Source: Streptomyces natalensis ATCC 27448
GTDB lineage: Bacteria; Actinomycetota; Actinomycetes; Streptomycetales; Streptomycetaceae
NCBI RefSeq assembly: GCF_000935125.1
Contig: NZ_JRKI01000029.1
Coordinates: forward strand, 620,001 to 684,000
Length of the DNA stretch: 64,000 nt
Reading direction: 5' to 3'
Every line of letters begins with the position of its first letter. Position 1 is the first letter of the stretch. Positions 8,650-17,267 of the stretch are shown here, piece by piece. The translations under genes and the position numbers were made by a program. A model generated the notes under the pieces. That model saw only the letters and a list, made by a program, of their open reading frames with translations. It was not told the origin of the DNA and ran no database searches.

Positions 8650-9687
8650 ATGAGCGTCCAGCTGCCCCCCGCCACCGAACCCGCCCCCGGCCCCGTCCCG
8701 CCCACCGAAGCCGAAGGCCGCCCCGCCAAGACCCGCACCTCACGGATGCGGCTGACCGTCCGCCGTTTCGCCCGTAACCGCCTGGCGCTGTTCGGGCTGT
8801 TCCTCCTCGTGCTGCTGTTCCTCGGCGCGTACGGCGGCCCGTTCCTCACCAAATGGGACTACCAGCAGCACGACTACCTGAACTTCCTCGCCAGCCCCTC
8901 CGGGGACCACTGGTGGGGCACCACACAAGGCGGCGTCGACCTCTTCGCGCTCACCATGCGCGGTCTCCAGAAGTCGCTGATCATCGGCCTTCTGGTCGGC
9001 GTCATCTCCACCTTCCTGGCCGCCACCGTCGGCGCGTTCGCCGCGTACTTCGGCGGCTGGACCGACCGGGTGCTGATGTGGATCGTCGACCTGCTGCTGG
9101 TCATGCCGTCGTTCCTGATCATCGCCGTGCTGTCGCCCATGTTCCGCGGCTCCACCTGGCTGATCTTCGTGGTGCTGCTCGGCGCCTTCAGCTGGATGAT
9201 CACCGGTCGCGTCGTGCGCTCCATGACCTTCACGCTCAAGGACCGCGAATTCGTCAAGGCCGCCAAGTACATGGGCGTCTCCGCGCCGGTCATCATCTTC
9301 CGGCACATCCTGCCCAGCATGGCCTCGATGCTGATCATCGACACCGTCATCCAGGTCGGCGCGGCGGTCATCGGCGAGAGCAGCCTGTCGTACTTCGGCT
9401 TCGGTGTGCAGGCGCCCGATGTCTCCCTCGGCACGGTCATCGCCGACAACACCACCAACGCCACCACCTACCCGTGGCTGTTCTTCTTCCCGGCCGGCTG
9501 CCTGGTGCTGATCGGCGTCTCGATCTCCTTCATCGGCGACGGTCTGCGCGATGCGCTCGACCCCAACGCGTCCGGCGCCAAGGTGCGTTCGCCCCGTAAG
9601 AAGAAGCAGCCGAAGTCCGGGCGGCCGACCGCGGCCGTACCGGCGCAGACCACGGCCACCGCCGGCAGCCAGGGCGCCGCCTCGTGA
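8650..9687 (+). CDS. Di/oligopeptide ABC transporter permease (DppC/OppC type)
   Basis: A 345-residue membrane protein starting at ATG 8650 behind AGGAGAG. The N-terminal 35 residues are cytoplasmic and Pro-rich. An RRFARNRLALFGLFLL anchor typical of OppC N-termini follows, then a periplasmic segment containing WWGTTQGGVDLFA and five membrane spans. The EAA motif is DREFVKAAKYMGVSAPVIIFRH near residue 200. ESSLSYFGFGVQAPDVSLG is the strongly conserved OppC/DppC signature, and DGLRDALDP marks the end of the conserved part. A basic, Ala-rich tail of about 40 residues follows. It forms a heterodimer with the preceding permease; its stop codon lies 62 bases before the ATPase start. Confidence 0.92.
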   Translation: MSVQLPPATEPAPGPVPPTEAEGRPAKTRTSRMRLTVRRFARNRLALFGLFLLVLLFLGAYGGPFLTKWDYQQHDYLNFLASPSGDHWWGTTQGGVDLFALTMRGLQKSLIIGLLVGVISTFLAATVGAFAAYFGGWTDRVLMWIVDLLLVMPSFLIIAVLSPMFRGSTWLIFVVLLGAFSWMITGRVVRSMTFTLKDREFVKAAKYMGVSAPVIIFRHILPSMASMLIIDTVIQVGAAVIGESSLSYFGFGVQAPDVSLGTVIADNTTNATTYPWLFFFPAGCLVLIGVSISFIGDGLRDALDPNASGAKVRSPRKKKQPKSGRPTAAVPAQTTATAGSQGAAS

Positions 9688-9749
9688 AGCGCGCCGTCCC
9701 CACCCCGCACCAGCACCCCGCGCACCGCGCGCCAGGAAGGACCCCGACG

Positions 9750-11924
9750 GTGACCGAGACCAGCCCGGCCCAGCCCACCGAGGCCCTCGACGCGACGCAG
9801 CCCGTCCTCGAGGTCAGCGATCTGACGGTCTCCTTCCCGAGCGAAGCGGGCCGGGTCCAGGCCGTACGCGGCGTTTCCTATGCCGTGCGGCCCGGCGAGG
9901 TCCTCGGCATCGTCGGTGAATCCGGCTCGGGCAAGTCCGTCTCCTCCATGGCCGTTCTCGGGCTGCTCCCCGAGACCGCCGAGGTCACCGGGTCCGTCAA
10001 GCTCGCCGGGCGCGAACTGCTCGGTCTCGGCGACGCCGACCTGTCGAAGATCCGCGGTAAGGACATCGGCATGGTCTTCCAGGACCCGCTGTCCGCGCTG
10101 ACCCCCGTCTACTCCGTCGGCGACCAGATCATCGAGGCCCTCCAGGTCCACCAGTCGCTGGACAAGGCCGCCGCCCGCAAACGGGCCGTCGAACTCCTCG
10201 ATGTGGTCGGCATTCCCGACTCCAAGCGCCGGGTGGACGCCTTCCCGCACGAGTTCTCCGGCGGTATGCGCCAGCGCGCGATGATCGCCATGGCCATCGC
10301 CAACGACCCCAAGGTCATCATCGCCGACGAGCCCACCACGGCCCTCGACGTGACGATCCAGGCCCAGGTCCTGGAGGTGCTCAAGACCGCCCAGGAGGTC
10401 ACCGGGGCAGCCATCGTCATGATCACCCACGACCTCGGTGTGATCGCCGGCTTCGCCGACCGGGTGCAGGTCATGTACGCGGGCAAGCCGGTCGAGGCGG
10501 GCCCGGTGGACGAGGTGTACTACCGGCCTCGGATGCCGTACACCATCGGTCTGCTCGGCTCCATCCCCCGGCTCGACGAAGCGCGGGCGGAGGGCACCGA
10601 GCGCCGCGCCCTCACCCCGATCGACGGCAACCCACCCGCCATGGTCGACCTGGCACCGGGCTGCCCCTTCGCCCCGCGCTGCCCCATCGCCGTCGACCAA
10701 TGCCGCACGGTGGAACCGGAGTTGACGGTGGCCGAGGGCGCCGATCTTCCCCAAGCTCTCAACTCCGTTCGAGCAGGGGAGACCCCAATGGCCGCCTGCC
10801 ACCGCGCGCACGAGATCGGCGCCGGGCTCGACCGGGACGCGGTCTATCCGCTGCCGGTCCTGCCGGAGGCCGGCGAGATCGAGCTGCTGCCGCGCGAGGA
10901 GCGCGCCACCGTCCTCGAACTCGACGGTCTGGTCAAGCACTTCCCGCTCACCAAGGGCGCGATCGTCAAGCGCACGGTCGGCACCGTACGGGCCGTCGAC
11001 GGCATCAGCTTCGACATCCGCGAGGGCGAAACGCTCGGCCTGGTCGGCGAGTCCGGCTGCGGCAAGACCACCACCCTGCTGGAGATCCTCGATCTGCCCA
11101 GCGGCCAGGCCGGTACGGTCACCGTCTTCGGCAAGGACATCCGCGGTCTGAGCCGGGCGGACCGCAAGGGCCTGCGCCGCGACATGCAGATCGTCTTCCA
11201 GGATCCGATGGCGGCGCTCGACGCCCGGATGCCGATCGGCGACATCCTCGCCGAGCCGCTGAAGACCCACGGCTGGGACAAGGAGCGGATCGCCGCCCGC
11301 GTCCCCGAACTCCTGACGATGGTCGGCCTGGAGCCCGAGCACGCCGACCGCTATCCGCAGGAGTTCTCCGGCGGCCAGCGCCAGCGCATCTCCATCGCCC
11401 GCGCCCTCGCGCTGGAGCCCAAGCTGGTCATCCTCGACGAGCCGGTCTCCGCCCTCGACGTCTCCATCCAGGCGGGCGTCCTCAACCTCCTCGACGAGCT
11501 CAAGACCCGCCTCGGGCTCAGCTATCTCTTCGTCGCCCACGACCTGTCCGTCGTACGGCATATCGCCGACCGCATCGCGGTGATGTACCTCGGCCGGATC
11601 GTGGAGAGCGGCGCGGCCGACGACGTCTTCGCCGCGCCCTCCCATCCGTACACCCAGGCGCTGCTGTCCGCGGTCCCGCTGCCCGACCCGCGCAAGGAGC
11701 GGGAACGCAGCCGGATCCTGCTCAGCGGCGATCTGCCCAGTCCGGCGGATGTGCCGTCCGGCTGCCGGTTCGCCGGCCGCTGCCCGAAGTACGCCGGGCT
11801 CGGCGAGAGCGAGCAGGCGCGCTGCCGGGACGACGATCCGGCCACGGCCGTCCTCGGCCCGGACCACGGCGCGGCCTGCCACTACGCGGCGGCGGTCGAC
11901 GTCGTTGCGTCCGCACCGCAGTAA
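9750..11924 (+). CDS. Di/oligopeptide ABC transporter, fused double ATPase (DppD-DppF type)
   Basis: A 724-residue protein carrying two ABC ATPase modules. The start is put at GTG 9750, nine bases after GGAAGG; the frame also extends to 9684, overlapping the permease stop. Module 1 has Walker A GESGSGKS, a SGGMRQRAMIA signature and Walker B IIADEPTTALD. It ends in the oligopeptide-transport extension with CPFAPRCPIAVDQC. Module 2 has GESGCGKTT, SGGQRQRISIARAL and VILDEPVSALD, followed by a second Cys-rich extension (GCRFAGRCPKYAG...ARC). DppD and DppF are separate in many bacteria; the fusion is common in actinomycetes. The protein energises the permeases from the cytoplasmic side. Confidence 0.93.
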   Translation: MTETSPAQPTEALDATQPVLEVSDLTVSFPSEAGRVQAVRGVSYAVRPGEVLGIVGESGSGKSVSSMAVLGLLPETAEVTGSVKLAGRELLGLGDADLSKIRGKDIGMVFQDPLSALTPVYSVGDQIIEALQVHQSLDKAAARKRAVELLDVVGIPDSKRRVDAFPHEFSGGMRQRAMIAMAIANDPKVIIADEPTTALDVTIQAQVLEVLKTAQEVTGAAIVMITHDLGVIAGFADRVQVMYAGKPVEAGPVDEVYYRPRMPYTIGLLGSIPRLDEARAEGTERRALTPIDGNPPAMVDLAPGCPFAPRCPIAVDQCRTVEPELTVAEGADLPQALNSVRAGETPMAACHRAHEIGAGLDRDAVYPLPVLPEAGEIELLPREERATVLELDGLVKHFPLTKGAIVKRTVGTVRAVDGISFDIREGETLGLVGESGCGKTTTLLEILDLPSGQAGTVTVFGKDIRGLSRADRKGLRRDMQIVFQDPMAALDARMPIGDILAEPLKTHGWDKERIAARVPELLTMVGLEPEHADRYPQEFSGGQRQRISIARALALEPKLVILDEPVSALDVSIQAGVLNLLDELKTRLGLSYLFVAHDLSVVRHIADRIAVMYLGRIVESGAADDVFAAPSHPYTQALLSAVPLPDPRKERERSRILLSGDLPSPADVPSGCRFAGRCPKYAGLGESEQARCRDDDPATAVLGPDHGAACHYAAAVDVVASAPQ

Positions 11925-11984
11925 GCCACAGTAATTCGGCCGCGCTCGCTCCTCCGCTCCATCCCCACACAGGAAGAGAAAACC

Positions 11985-13679
11985 GTGAAGGTCTCCCGAT
12001 ACCCACTCCCTCTGGTCGCGACACTCGCCGTGGCGTCGCTGGCCCTGACCGCCTGCGGCGGCTCGGACGACGACGCGGCGGAGAAGGCCCCGCAGAAGTC
12101 GACCTCCCTCAACATCAAGGCGACGGATCCCGCCAAGCTCAAGCAGGGCGGGACGATGAACTGGGCCATCCAGACGTTCGCCACGCAGTGGAACGTGGTG
12201 GAGATCGACGGCCTTCAGGCCGGTCCCACCGAGGTGATGAAGGCCCTCATGCCGAGCTTCTGGATCTCCGGCGCGAGCGGCGACCAGACCCCGAACAAGG
12301 CGTTCCTGCTGGACGCCTCGTCCAAGACCGTCAACGGCAAGCAGGTCGTCACCTGGCATCTGAACCCCAAGGCCAAGTGGTCCGACGGCACCCCGATCAC
12401 CTGGAAGGACATCGCCGCCAACACCACCGCCCTCAGCGGTCATGACAAGGCGTACAAGGTGACCTCCACCGTCGGCTTCGACCAGGTGGCGGACGTCAAG
12501 AAGGGCAAGGACGACTACGAGGCCGTCATGACCTTCGCCAAGCCGTTCGCGGACTGGAAGGGCATGTTCAACTCGGCGGCCAACCAGCCGCTGTACCCGG
12601 CGAAGTACTTCTCGGATGCGAAGAGCTTCAACACCGCCTACGTCAACAAGATCCCGGTCACCGGTAACGCCTTCAAGCTGGGCAGCATGGACAAGTCCGC
12701 CAAGACCGTCACGGTGGTGGCGGATCCGAAGTGGTGGGGCGACAAGCCCAAGCTCGACAAGATCGTCTTCCACGCGATGGACAATGCCTCGATGCCCGGC
12801 GCCTTCGCCAACGGCGAGATCGACTACTTCGACATCGGCGGCGACGCCTCCGCCTACAAGCAGGCGTCCAAGGTGGCCTCCGGCGAGATCCGTGAGGCCG
12901 GCGGCCCCAACTTCCGCCAGATCACGTTCAACGGCCAGAGCGCCAAGCTGAAGGACGTGAGGGTGCGTCAGGCGCTGTTCATGGCCACCGACCGCGAGAC
13001 GATCGCCAAGTCGGACCTCAAGGGCCTGGGCTGGAAGCCCTCCGTCATGAACAACAATCTCCTGATCCCCACCCAGAAGGGATACCAGGACAACTCCGGC
13101 AAGCTCGGCAAGTACGACCCCAAGGCAGCCGGGAAGCTGCTGGACGAGGCGGGCTGGAAGCTCAGCGGCAAGATCCGGAAGAAGGACGGCAAGGAGCTGT
13201 CGCTGCGGTTCGTCATCCCGTCCGGCACCCCCGCGGCCACCAACGAGGGGTCGATGCTGACGCAGATGTACCAGCAGGTCGGCGTCAAGCTCCAGGTCCA
13301 GTCGGTCCCGGCCAACGACTTCTTCGACAAGTACATCACCCCGGGCGACTTCGACGTCACGCCCTACACCCTGCTCGGCACGCCGTTCCCCGCGAGTGGG
13401 GCCACTAACGTCTACACCCTCAAGGGCGGCAACAACTACGCCAAGGTCGGCAGCAAGAAGCTGGACGACTTCCTCTACGCGGCCAGCTCCAACGCCACCG
13501 ACCCGGCCGGTGCGCTGAAGCAGACCAACCAGGCCGACGCCGAGGCATGGCAGGTCGCCGGTGTCCTGCCCCTCTACCAGCGCCCCGACGTCGCGGCCAT
13601 CAACAAGAAGCTCGCCAACATGGGCGCCCTCGGCCTCACCGAGCACCCGGTCTACGAGCACATCGGCTTCCTCAAGTAG
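11985..13679 (+). CDS. Di/oligopeptide ABC transporter substrate-binding lipoprotein (family 5)
   Basis: A 564-residue lipoprotein starting at GTG 11985 behind AGGAAGAG. The signal peptide ends in the lipobox L-T-A-C at about residues 18-21, so the mature protein is tethered to the outer face of the membrane. SBP_bac_5 features include WHLNPKAKWSDGTPITWKD near residue 125, an FDIGG segment, a FRQITFNGQSAKLKDVRVRQAL helix near 310-330, and a C-terminal LPLYQRPDV. Length fits the peptide-binding family. It is the last gene of the transporter operon and is closed by a strong hairpin. The exact ligand (peptide or another small substrate) cannot be read from sequence. Confidence 0.92.
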   Translation: MKVSRYPLPLVATLAVASLALTACGGSDDDAAEKAPQKSTSLNIKATDPAKLKQGGTMNWAIQTFATQWNVVEIDGLQAGPTEVMKALMPSFWISGASGDQTPNKAFLLDASSKTVNGKQVVTWHLNPKAKWSDGTPITWKDIAANTTALSGHDKAYKVTSTVGFDQVADVKKGKDDYEAVMTFAKPFADWKGMFNSAANQPLYPAKYFSDAKSFNTAYVNKIPVTGNAFKLGSMDKSAKTVTVVADPKWWGDKPKLDKIVFHAMDNASMPGAFANGEIDYFDIGGDASAYKQASKVASGEIREAGGPNFRQITFNGQSAKLKDVRVRQALFMATDRETIAKSDLKGLGWKPSVMNNNLLIPTQKGYQDNSGKLGKYDPKAAGKLLDEAGWKLSGKIRKKDGKELSLRFVIPSGTPAATNEGSMLTQMYQQVGVKLQVQSVPANDFFDKYITPGDFDVTPYTLLGTPFPASGATNVYTLKGGNNYAKVGSKKLDDFLYAASSNATDPAGALKQTNQADAEAWQVAGVLPLYQRPDVAAINKKLANMGALGLTEHPVYEHIGFLK

Positions 13680-13701
13680 CCACTCCCGCAGCTCCGTTGC
13701 T

Positions 13702-13740
13702 CCGAGGGCCGGATCCGTACCGCACGGGTCCGGCCCTCGG
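13702..13740 (+). terminator. Rho-independent-type terminator of the peptide transporter operon
   Basis: A 16-bp stem (CCGAGGGCCGGATCCG against CGGGTCCGGCCCTCGG, with one G-U wobble) around a 7-base loop begins 23 bases after the substrate-binding-protein stop codon. There is no clear T-run, as is usual in Streptomyces. Confidence 0.8.
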
Positions 13741-13900
13741 GCGTTGCGGATCTCCTTGACTTGACTTGACAGGGTTGCCCACCGCCCCAGGCCCTCCCAC
13801 CAGCGCTGTCATCGGCATGTCAGCACGATGTCAACGGCCGTGGCTAGCGTCGGCGCCGTCCGATGCAGGCATGACCCAAACCAAGGGGGAGACCCAGGAC

Positions 13901-14653
13901 ATGTCGACAAAGAGCAGGCTGATGCGGGCCGTTGGGACCGCAGCGATGACGGCGGCGATGGTGGCCGGCACCGCCGTCGTCGCCCAGGCCGACGACGTCC
14001 ACCACTACTACCTGGAGGTGGGCGGCACGGGCGCCGCGGCGGACGCCCCGGGGTGCACCACGTCCTACGGCTTCGCCAACCAGCACCTGGACGCGGGCGA
14101 CAAGGTAGTTCCGGTCTGCTACCCGGCGAGCGCGGGACCGTGGGCGGGCAGCAAGCAGTTCAGCCCGGACCCGAACGCACCGAGCTATGACGCGAGTGTG
14201 GAGCTGGGGTACAAGAACCTGCTGGCGAAGGCCGAGGAGACGCACCGCAACGACCCCAGCGCACGCCTCACGATCGTCGGCTACTCCCAGGGCGCACAGG
14301 TCGCGGACGTAGTGCTCCAGAAGATCGCCAACAACGAGACCGAGGTACCGCGCGACCAGGTCAACGGCATGCTCTACGCCGACCCGATGCAGCCGGGCAC
14401 CGGCGTCGCGGCCCGCGTGCCGAAGGGCCTGAGCGCCTTCGGGTTCACCTCCCCCGGAGCCGGGCCGGAGGAATTCCCGGGTGTTCCGGTGGAGCGGTTC
14501 TGCATCCGCGGCGACGGGGTGTGCGATGCGACCTCGCTCGCGTCCGTCCTCGGCTACTTCACCAAGCACGGGCAGTACCCCCAGGACGGCAACGTCATGA
14601 CCCGGACCATCGCCCACGACGGCGGCAACGGGATCACCTGGATCGACGCCTGA
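13901..14653 (+). CDS. Secreted PE-PPE/cutinase-like serine hydrolase
   Basis: A 250-residue exported protein. ATG 13901 follows a GGGGGAG ribosome binding site and gives a clean Sec signal peptide (basic start, Ala-rich core, AQA cut near residue 32). The nucleophile elbow G-Y-S-Q-G-A sits near residue 130, as in cutinases and in the PE-PPE hydrolase domain. A DPMQPGTG segment probably brings in the Asp-containing loop, and the C-terminal half contains CIRGDGVCD, whose two Cys may form the cutinase-type disulphide. Such enzymes hydrolyse short-chain esters or lipids outside the cell. A TAGCGT -10-like box at 13845-13850 lies upstream; the gene is monocistronic and followed by a hairpin. Confidence 0.75.
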   Translation: MSTKSRLMRAVGTAAMTAAMVAGTAVVAQADDVHHYYLEVGGTGAAADAPGCTTSYGFANQHLDAGDKVVPVCYPASAGPWAGSKQFSPDPNAPSYDASVELGYKNLLAKAEETHRNDPSARLTIVGYSQGAQVADVVLQKIANNETEVPRDQVNGMLYADPMQPGTGVAARVPKGLSAFGFTSPGAGPEEFPGVPVERFCIRGDGVCDATSLASVLGYFTKHGQYPQDGNVMTRTIAHDGGNGITWIDA

Positions 14654-14697
14654 CCCGACGTCGCCCGGCACCGCAGCCCGCGGGGGAGGGGGCGGAA

Positions 14698-14733
14698 CAC
14701 CGGCCCGGTCGCCACTGCGCGGCCGGGCCGGTG
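14698..14733 (+). terminator. Probable terminator after the hydrolase gene
   Basis: An 11-bp perfect stem (CACCGGCCCGG / CCGGGCCGGTG) encloses a 14-base loop, about 45 bases downstream of the hydrolase stop codon. There is no T-run, so the call rests on stem strength and position. Confidence 0.55.
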
Positions 14734-14890
14734 GGCGTCGGCGGCCGATTGCGGAGCGGACCACGCCGGAGCGCGGCGCGCTCCATGCCATTCGGGAGCG
14801 GCCGGGGTCATGATCGGCCCGAGGGGCGGCCGCCGGGTCAGTCGGCGGCCGCTCTGCACCGATGCCGCTGGACGAAGGGATGAGTGCACG

Positions 14891-15577
14891 ATGACCGACG
14901 AGCCGACACCCCGCGCGGAGCCGGGCGGGCCGGGCAGCGACCTGGGGCGGCGCGCCACGCTGCGCCGGGAGCAGCTGGGGCTGTCCCGGGAGGAGGTCGC
15001 CGCCCGTGCCGGTGCCTCGCCGGACTATGTCCGCTACGTCGAGGAGCAGGCGGCCGAGCCGGACATCGGTTTTCTGCTGCGGCTCGCCGGCGCGCTCGAC
15101 ACCACCGTCGACGAACTGGCGGGCAGCACGACCGAACTGCCGGCCGGCTTCGGCGCGGCGGGGCGCCATCCCGAGGTGCTGGTCCTGAGCCCCGAGGAGT
15201 GCCGGGAACGGCTCTCCACGCACGGCATCGGCAGGGTGGCGGTGACCCTTCGGGACACCCCGGCCGTCTTTCCCGTGAACTACACCGTCGCCGGTGAGCT
15301 GATCGCCTACCGCACCCATGCGGACTCGGGGCCGGCCGCGGCGGCCGGGCACCAGGTGGCCCTGGAAGTCGATCACATCGACGAGGCGATGAGTCAGGGC
15401 TGGAGCGTGCTGGTCGTGGGGCCCGCCCATGTGGTGACCGGTTTCTACGAGGCCCAGCGGCTGGACGAACACGCCCACACCGCGCCCTGGGTGGGCGAGG
15501 GCCGCTACCAGTGGATCGCCATCCGCCCCACGCGCATCACCGGCCGCCGGATTCGCGTGACGGGCACCGGTGGGTGA
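14891..15577 (+). CDS. Helix-turn-helix / pyridoxamine 5'-phosphate oxidase-like (FMN-binding) fusion
   Basis: A 228-residue two-domain protein from ATG 14891. Residues about 18-72 form an XRE/Cro-type helix-turn-helix (LRREQLGLSREEVAARAGASPDYVRYVEE pattern). Residues about 95-225 match the split-barrel PNPOx-like fold found in flavin- or F420-binding nitroreductase-related proteins (GRVAVTLRDTPAVFPVNY opening, EVDHIDEAMSQGWSVLVVG core, WIAIRPTRITGRRI end). The fusion suggests a regulator that senses redox or flavin state. It sits at the edge of the universal-stress and DevR-like cluster, where such fusions often occur in actinomycetes, and may belong to the same regulon. Confidence 0.8.
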   Translation: MTDEPTPRAEPGGPGSDLGRRATLRREQLGLSREEVAARAGASPDYVRYVEEQAAEPDIGFLLRLAGALDTTVDELAGSTTELPAGFGAAGRHPEVLVLSPEECRERLSTHGIGRVAVTLRDTPAVFPVNYTVAGELIAYRTHADSGPAAAAGHQVALEVDHIDEAMSQGWSVLVVGPAHVVTGFYEAQRLDEHAHTAPWVGEGRYQWIAIRPTRITGRRIRVTGTGG

Positions 15578-15620
15578 TCTGACGCCCAGTCACCCCAGGG
15601 TTGGGGGAACTGATGCCGCG

Positions 15621-16556
15621 TCACCCCAGCGGCACCACCACGACCGGGCACGCGGCGTGCACCAGCGCGGCATGCGCCACCCGGCCGAGCCGCGGGCCCA
15701 GATGGCCGACGCGCCGGTGGGCGCCGAGGACGAGCAGGTCCGCGGCGGCGGACCGGTGTACGAGCACCTTGTGGGCCGCTCCTTCGACCGTGGCCCGCCG
15801 CACCCGGACCGTCGGATGCCCGGCGGCCTCGTCCGCCAGGGCCTCGTGCGGCAGGGCCTCGTGCGGCGGGGCCTCGTGCGGCGGGGCCTCGTGCCGCAGC
15901 GCCTCGTCCGGCCCGGCCGGGCCGCGGTGCTCGTGGTGGCGGACGTGTACGGCCTCCAGTGCGCAGCCGCGGGCCGCGGCCTCGTGGAAGGCCCAGTGGA
16001 CCGCTTCCGTCCCCTGGGGCGTGGCGCCGACGCCGAGGAGGATCCGCTCGTGGGTCGCTGCCAGCGCGGCCCGGTCTCCCCGCACCACGATCACCGGGCA
16101 TTCGGCCCGGGCGGCGACCGCCGGGCCGACCGACCCGGCCGGTCCCGGCAACAGGCCGGTGAGGGCGCCCCGGTCCCGCGCGGCGCCGAGGACGACGGCG
16201 GTGGCGTAGGCGCTCTCGCGCAGCAGCACGGTCGTCGGGTCGTCGCCCAGCACCTGCGTCGTGATGTCGAGGTCCGGATGCCGCAGCCCGGCGCGTTCGG
16301 CCGCGGCCGCGACGGCGTCGTCGGCGGGCAGCGGCTCGGCCGTGGGGTGTCCGAGGTGCAGCGCCGGGGTCGGCTCCTCGTGGCGCTCCTGCCGGGAGGC
16401 GTACACCAGGCGCAGCGGCAGGGCGTGGAGTGCGGCCTCGTCGGCGGCCCAGTCGACGGCCCGGAAGCCGCTCTCCGACCCGTCGACGCCGACGACCCCG
16501 AGGACGACGGGGCGCGCGGCCGTCGTCCCGTCCGTGCCCCCGGGCCGGCGGCTCAT
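15621..16556 (-). CDS. Universal stress protein, two USP domains, with internal HEAPP repeat
   Basis: A 311-residue protein from ATG 16556, whose start overlaps the upstream CNB-gene stop (ATGA), so translation is probably coupled. USP domain 1 starts VVLGVVGVDGSESGFRAVDWAADEA near residue 17 and domain 2 at RILLGVGATPQGTEAVHWAF near 165. Both end in ECPVIVVRG / ACPVVVVPLG strands, and an LVLGAHRRVGHLG loop gives the G-2x-G-9x-G-like ATP-binding pattern. A low-complexity repeat (HEAPP/HEALP, encoded by six 15-bp units at 15826-15915) interrupts domain 2. It shares a divergent promoter region with another USP gene and is likely part of a hypoxia or stress regulon. Confidence 0.85.
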   Translation of the reverse strand: MSRRPGGTDGTTAARPVVLGVVGVDGSESGFRAVDWAADEAALHALPLRLVYASRQERHEEPTPALHLGHPTAEPLPADDAVAAAAERAGLRHPDLDITTQVLGDDPTTVLLRESAYATAVVLGAARDRGALTGLLPGPAGSVGPAVAARAECPVIVVRGDRAALAATHERILLGVGATPQGTEAVHWAFHEAAARGCALEAVHVRHHEHRGPAGPDEALRHEAPPHEAPPHEALPHEALADEAAGHPTVRVRRATVEGAAHKVLVHRSAAADLLVLGAHRRVGHLGPRLGRVAHAALVHAACPVVVVPLG

Positions 16557-17014
16557 GGCCTGGCCGCCGTCGCGCCCGCGCCCGCGTCGCAGATGTCGAG
16601 CAGCCGCAGCCTGGTGGCCTGGAGGCGCCGTGCGACCACGTCGAGGACCCGGCGGGTCAGGGCCAGGCCGAGGGCCGGGTCCGCGGCGCACAGGGCGCGT
16701 ACGGACGTCGCATCGAACTCATAGGCCCGTACGGGGGTGGCGGCCTCGGCCCCCAGGCGCCAGGTGTACGGCGACACCAGCCAGGACCAGCCCAGCAGAT
16801 CGCCGTGGCCCAGCATCTCGACGACCAGTGGCCGCCGGTGCGCCACCCGCAGATCGAGATTGACCGAGCCGGTGTGGACGATCCAGAACCGGTCGGCGAG
16901 GCCGCCTTCCTCGAAGATCCGTGTCCCGGCCGGGAACGACACCTCGTGCGCGAAGGTCATCAGGCGCTCGCGGCCCTCCGGCGGGAGCAGGTGAAGCACG
17001 GGCCTCGCAGCCAT
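16553..17014 (-). CDS. Cyclic-nucleotide-binding-domain protein (Crp/Fnr sensor fold without HTH)
   Basis: A 153-residue protein. ATG 17014 lies five bases after GGGAGGA. Residues about 10-115 form a cNMP-binding beta roll (FPAGTRIFEEGGLADRFWIVHTGSVNLDL, VVEMLGHGDLLGWSWLV, RAYEFDATSVRAL). The phosphate-binding cassette usually has RxA; here GWSWLV replaces it, so the ligand may not be cAMP. The remaining 35 residues are helical and too short for the Crp DNA-binding domain. It overlaps the downstream universal stress gene by four bases. It is probably a regulatory or docking protein of the stress cluster; small CNB proteins of this type accompany USP genes in other actinomycetes. Confidence 0.78.
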   Translation of the reverse strand: MAARPVLHLLPPEGRERLMTFAHEVSFPAGTRIFEEGGLADRFWIVHTGSVNLDLRVAHRRPLVVEMLGHGDLLGWSWLVSPYTWRLGAEAATPVRAYEFDATSVRALCAADPALGLALTRRVLDVVARRLQATRLRLLDICDAGAGATAARP

Positions 17015-17126
17015 GGCGGTCCTCCCAGGGGTCCGCCGACGACGCGCCGCCGCCGGCCGTACATCCCGTTCACCCCCAGCGTGCGCGCCCGGCCTGCGGC
17101 GGGGCAGGGGCTGTTCGGCCGGTGCG

Positions 17127-17143
17127 GTGGCCGAAGGGCCCAG
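17127..17143. promoter_or_regulatory. DevR-like palindrome (weak copy) in the divergent CNB/USP promoter region
   Basis: The site reads GTGGCCGAAGGGCCCAG on the plus strand. Its reverse strand fits the GGGCC-N3-CGGCC pattern of the stronger copies at 19184, 23446 and 38700. It overlaps a larger inverted repeat, TTCGGCC-N8-GGCCGAA (17114-17135). It lies about 115-130 bases from both divergent starts. Operator function is inferred from position and similarity only. Confidence 0.4.
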
Positions 17144-17267
17144 GGGCGGGAGCCGGTGCCCGTGTGCCCCTCCCCCGTGGCCCGCTCGGCCCATGGCGGG
17201 GCTCCGGGACGCGGCGATGCTGGTAGCGAGGGAGGGGACGCATGGCCCGGCTCCGTGGAGGTACGTC

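Noticed and set aside
9468..13661. 1397-codon open frame antisense to the peptide transporter
   Set aside because: It covers three well-supported transporter genes in the opposite direction. It arises from high third-position GC, and its translation lacks recognisable domains.
14803..14830. GGGGTCATGATCGGCCC upstream of the HTH/FMN gene as a DevR-like site
   Set aside because: Only about half of the positions match the strong copies; similarity is no better than expected in this GC-rich DNA.
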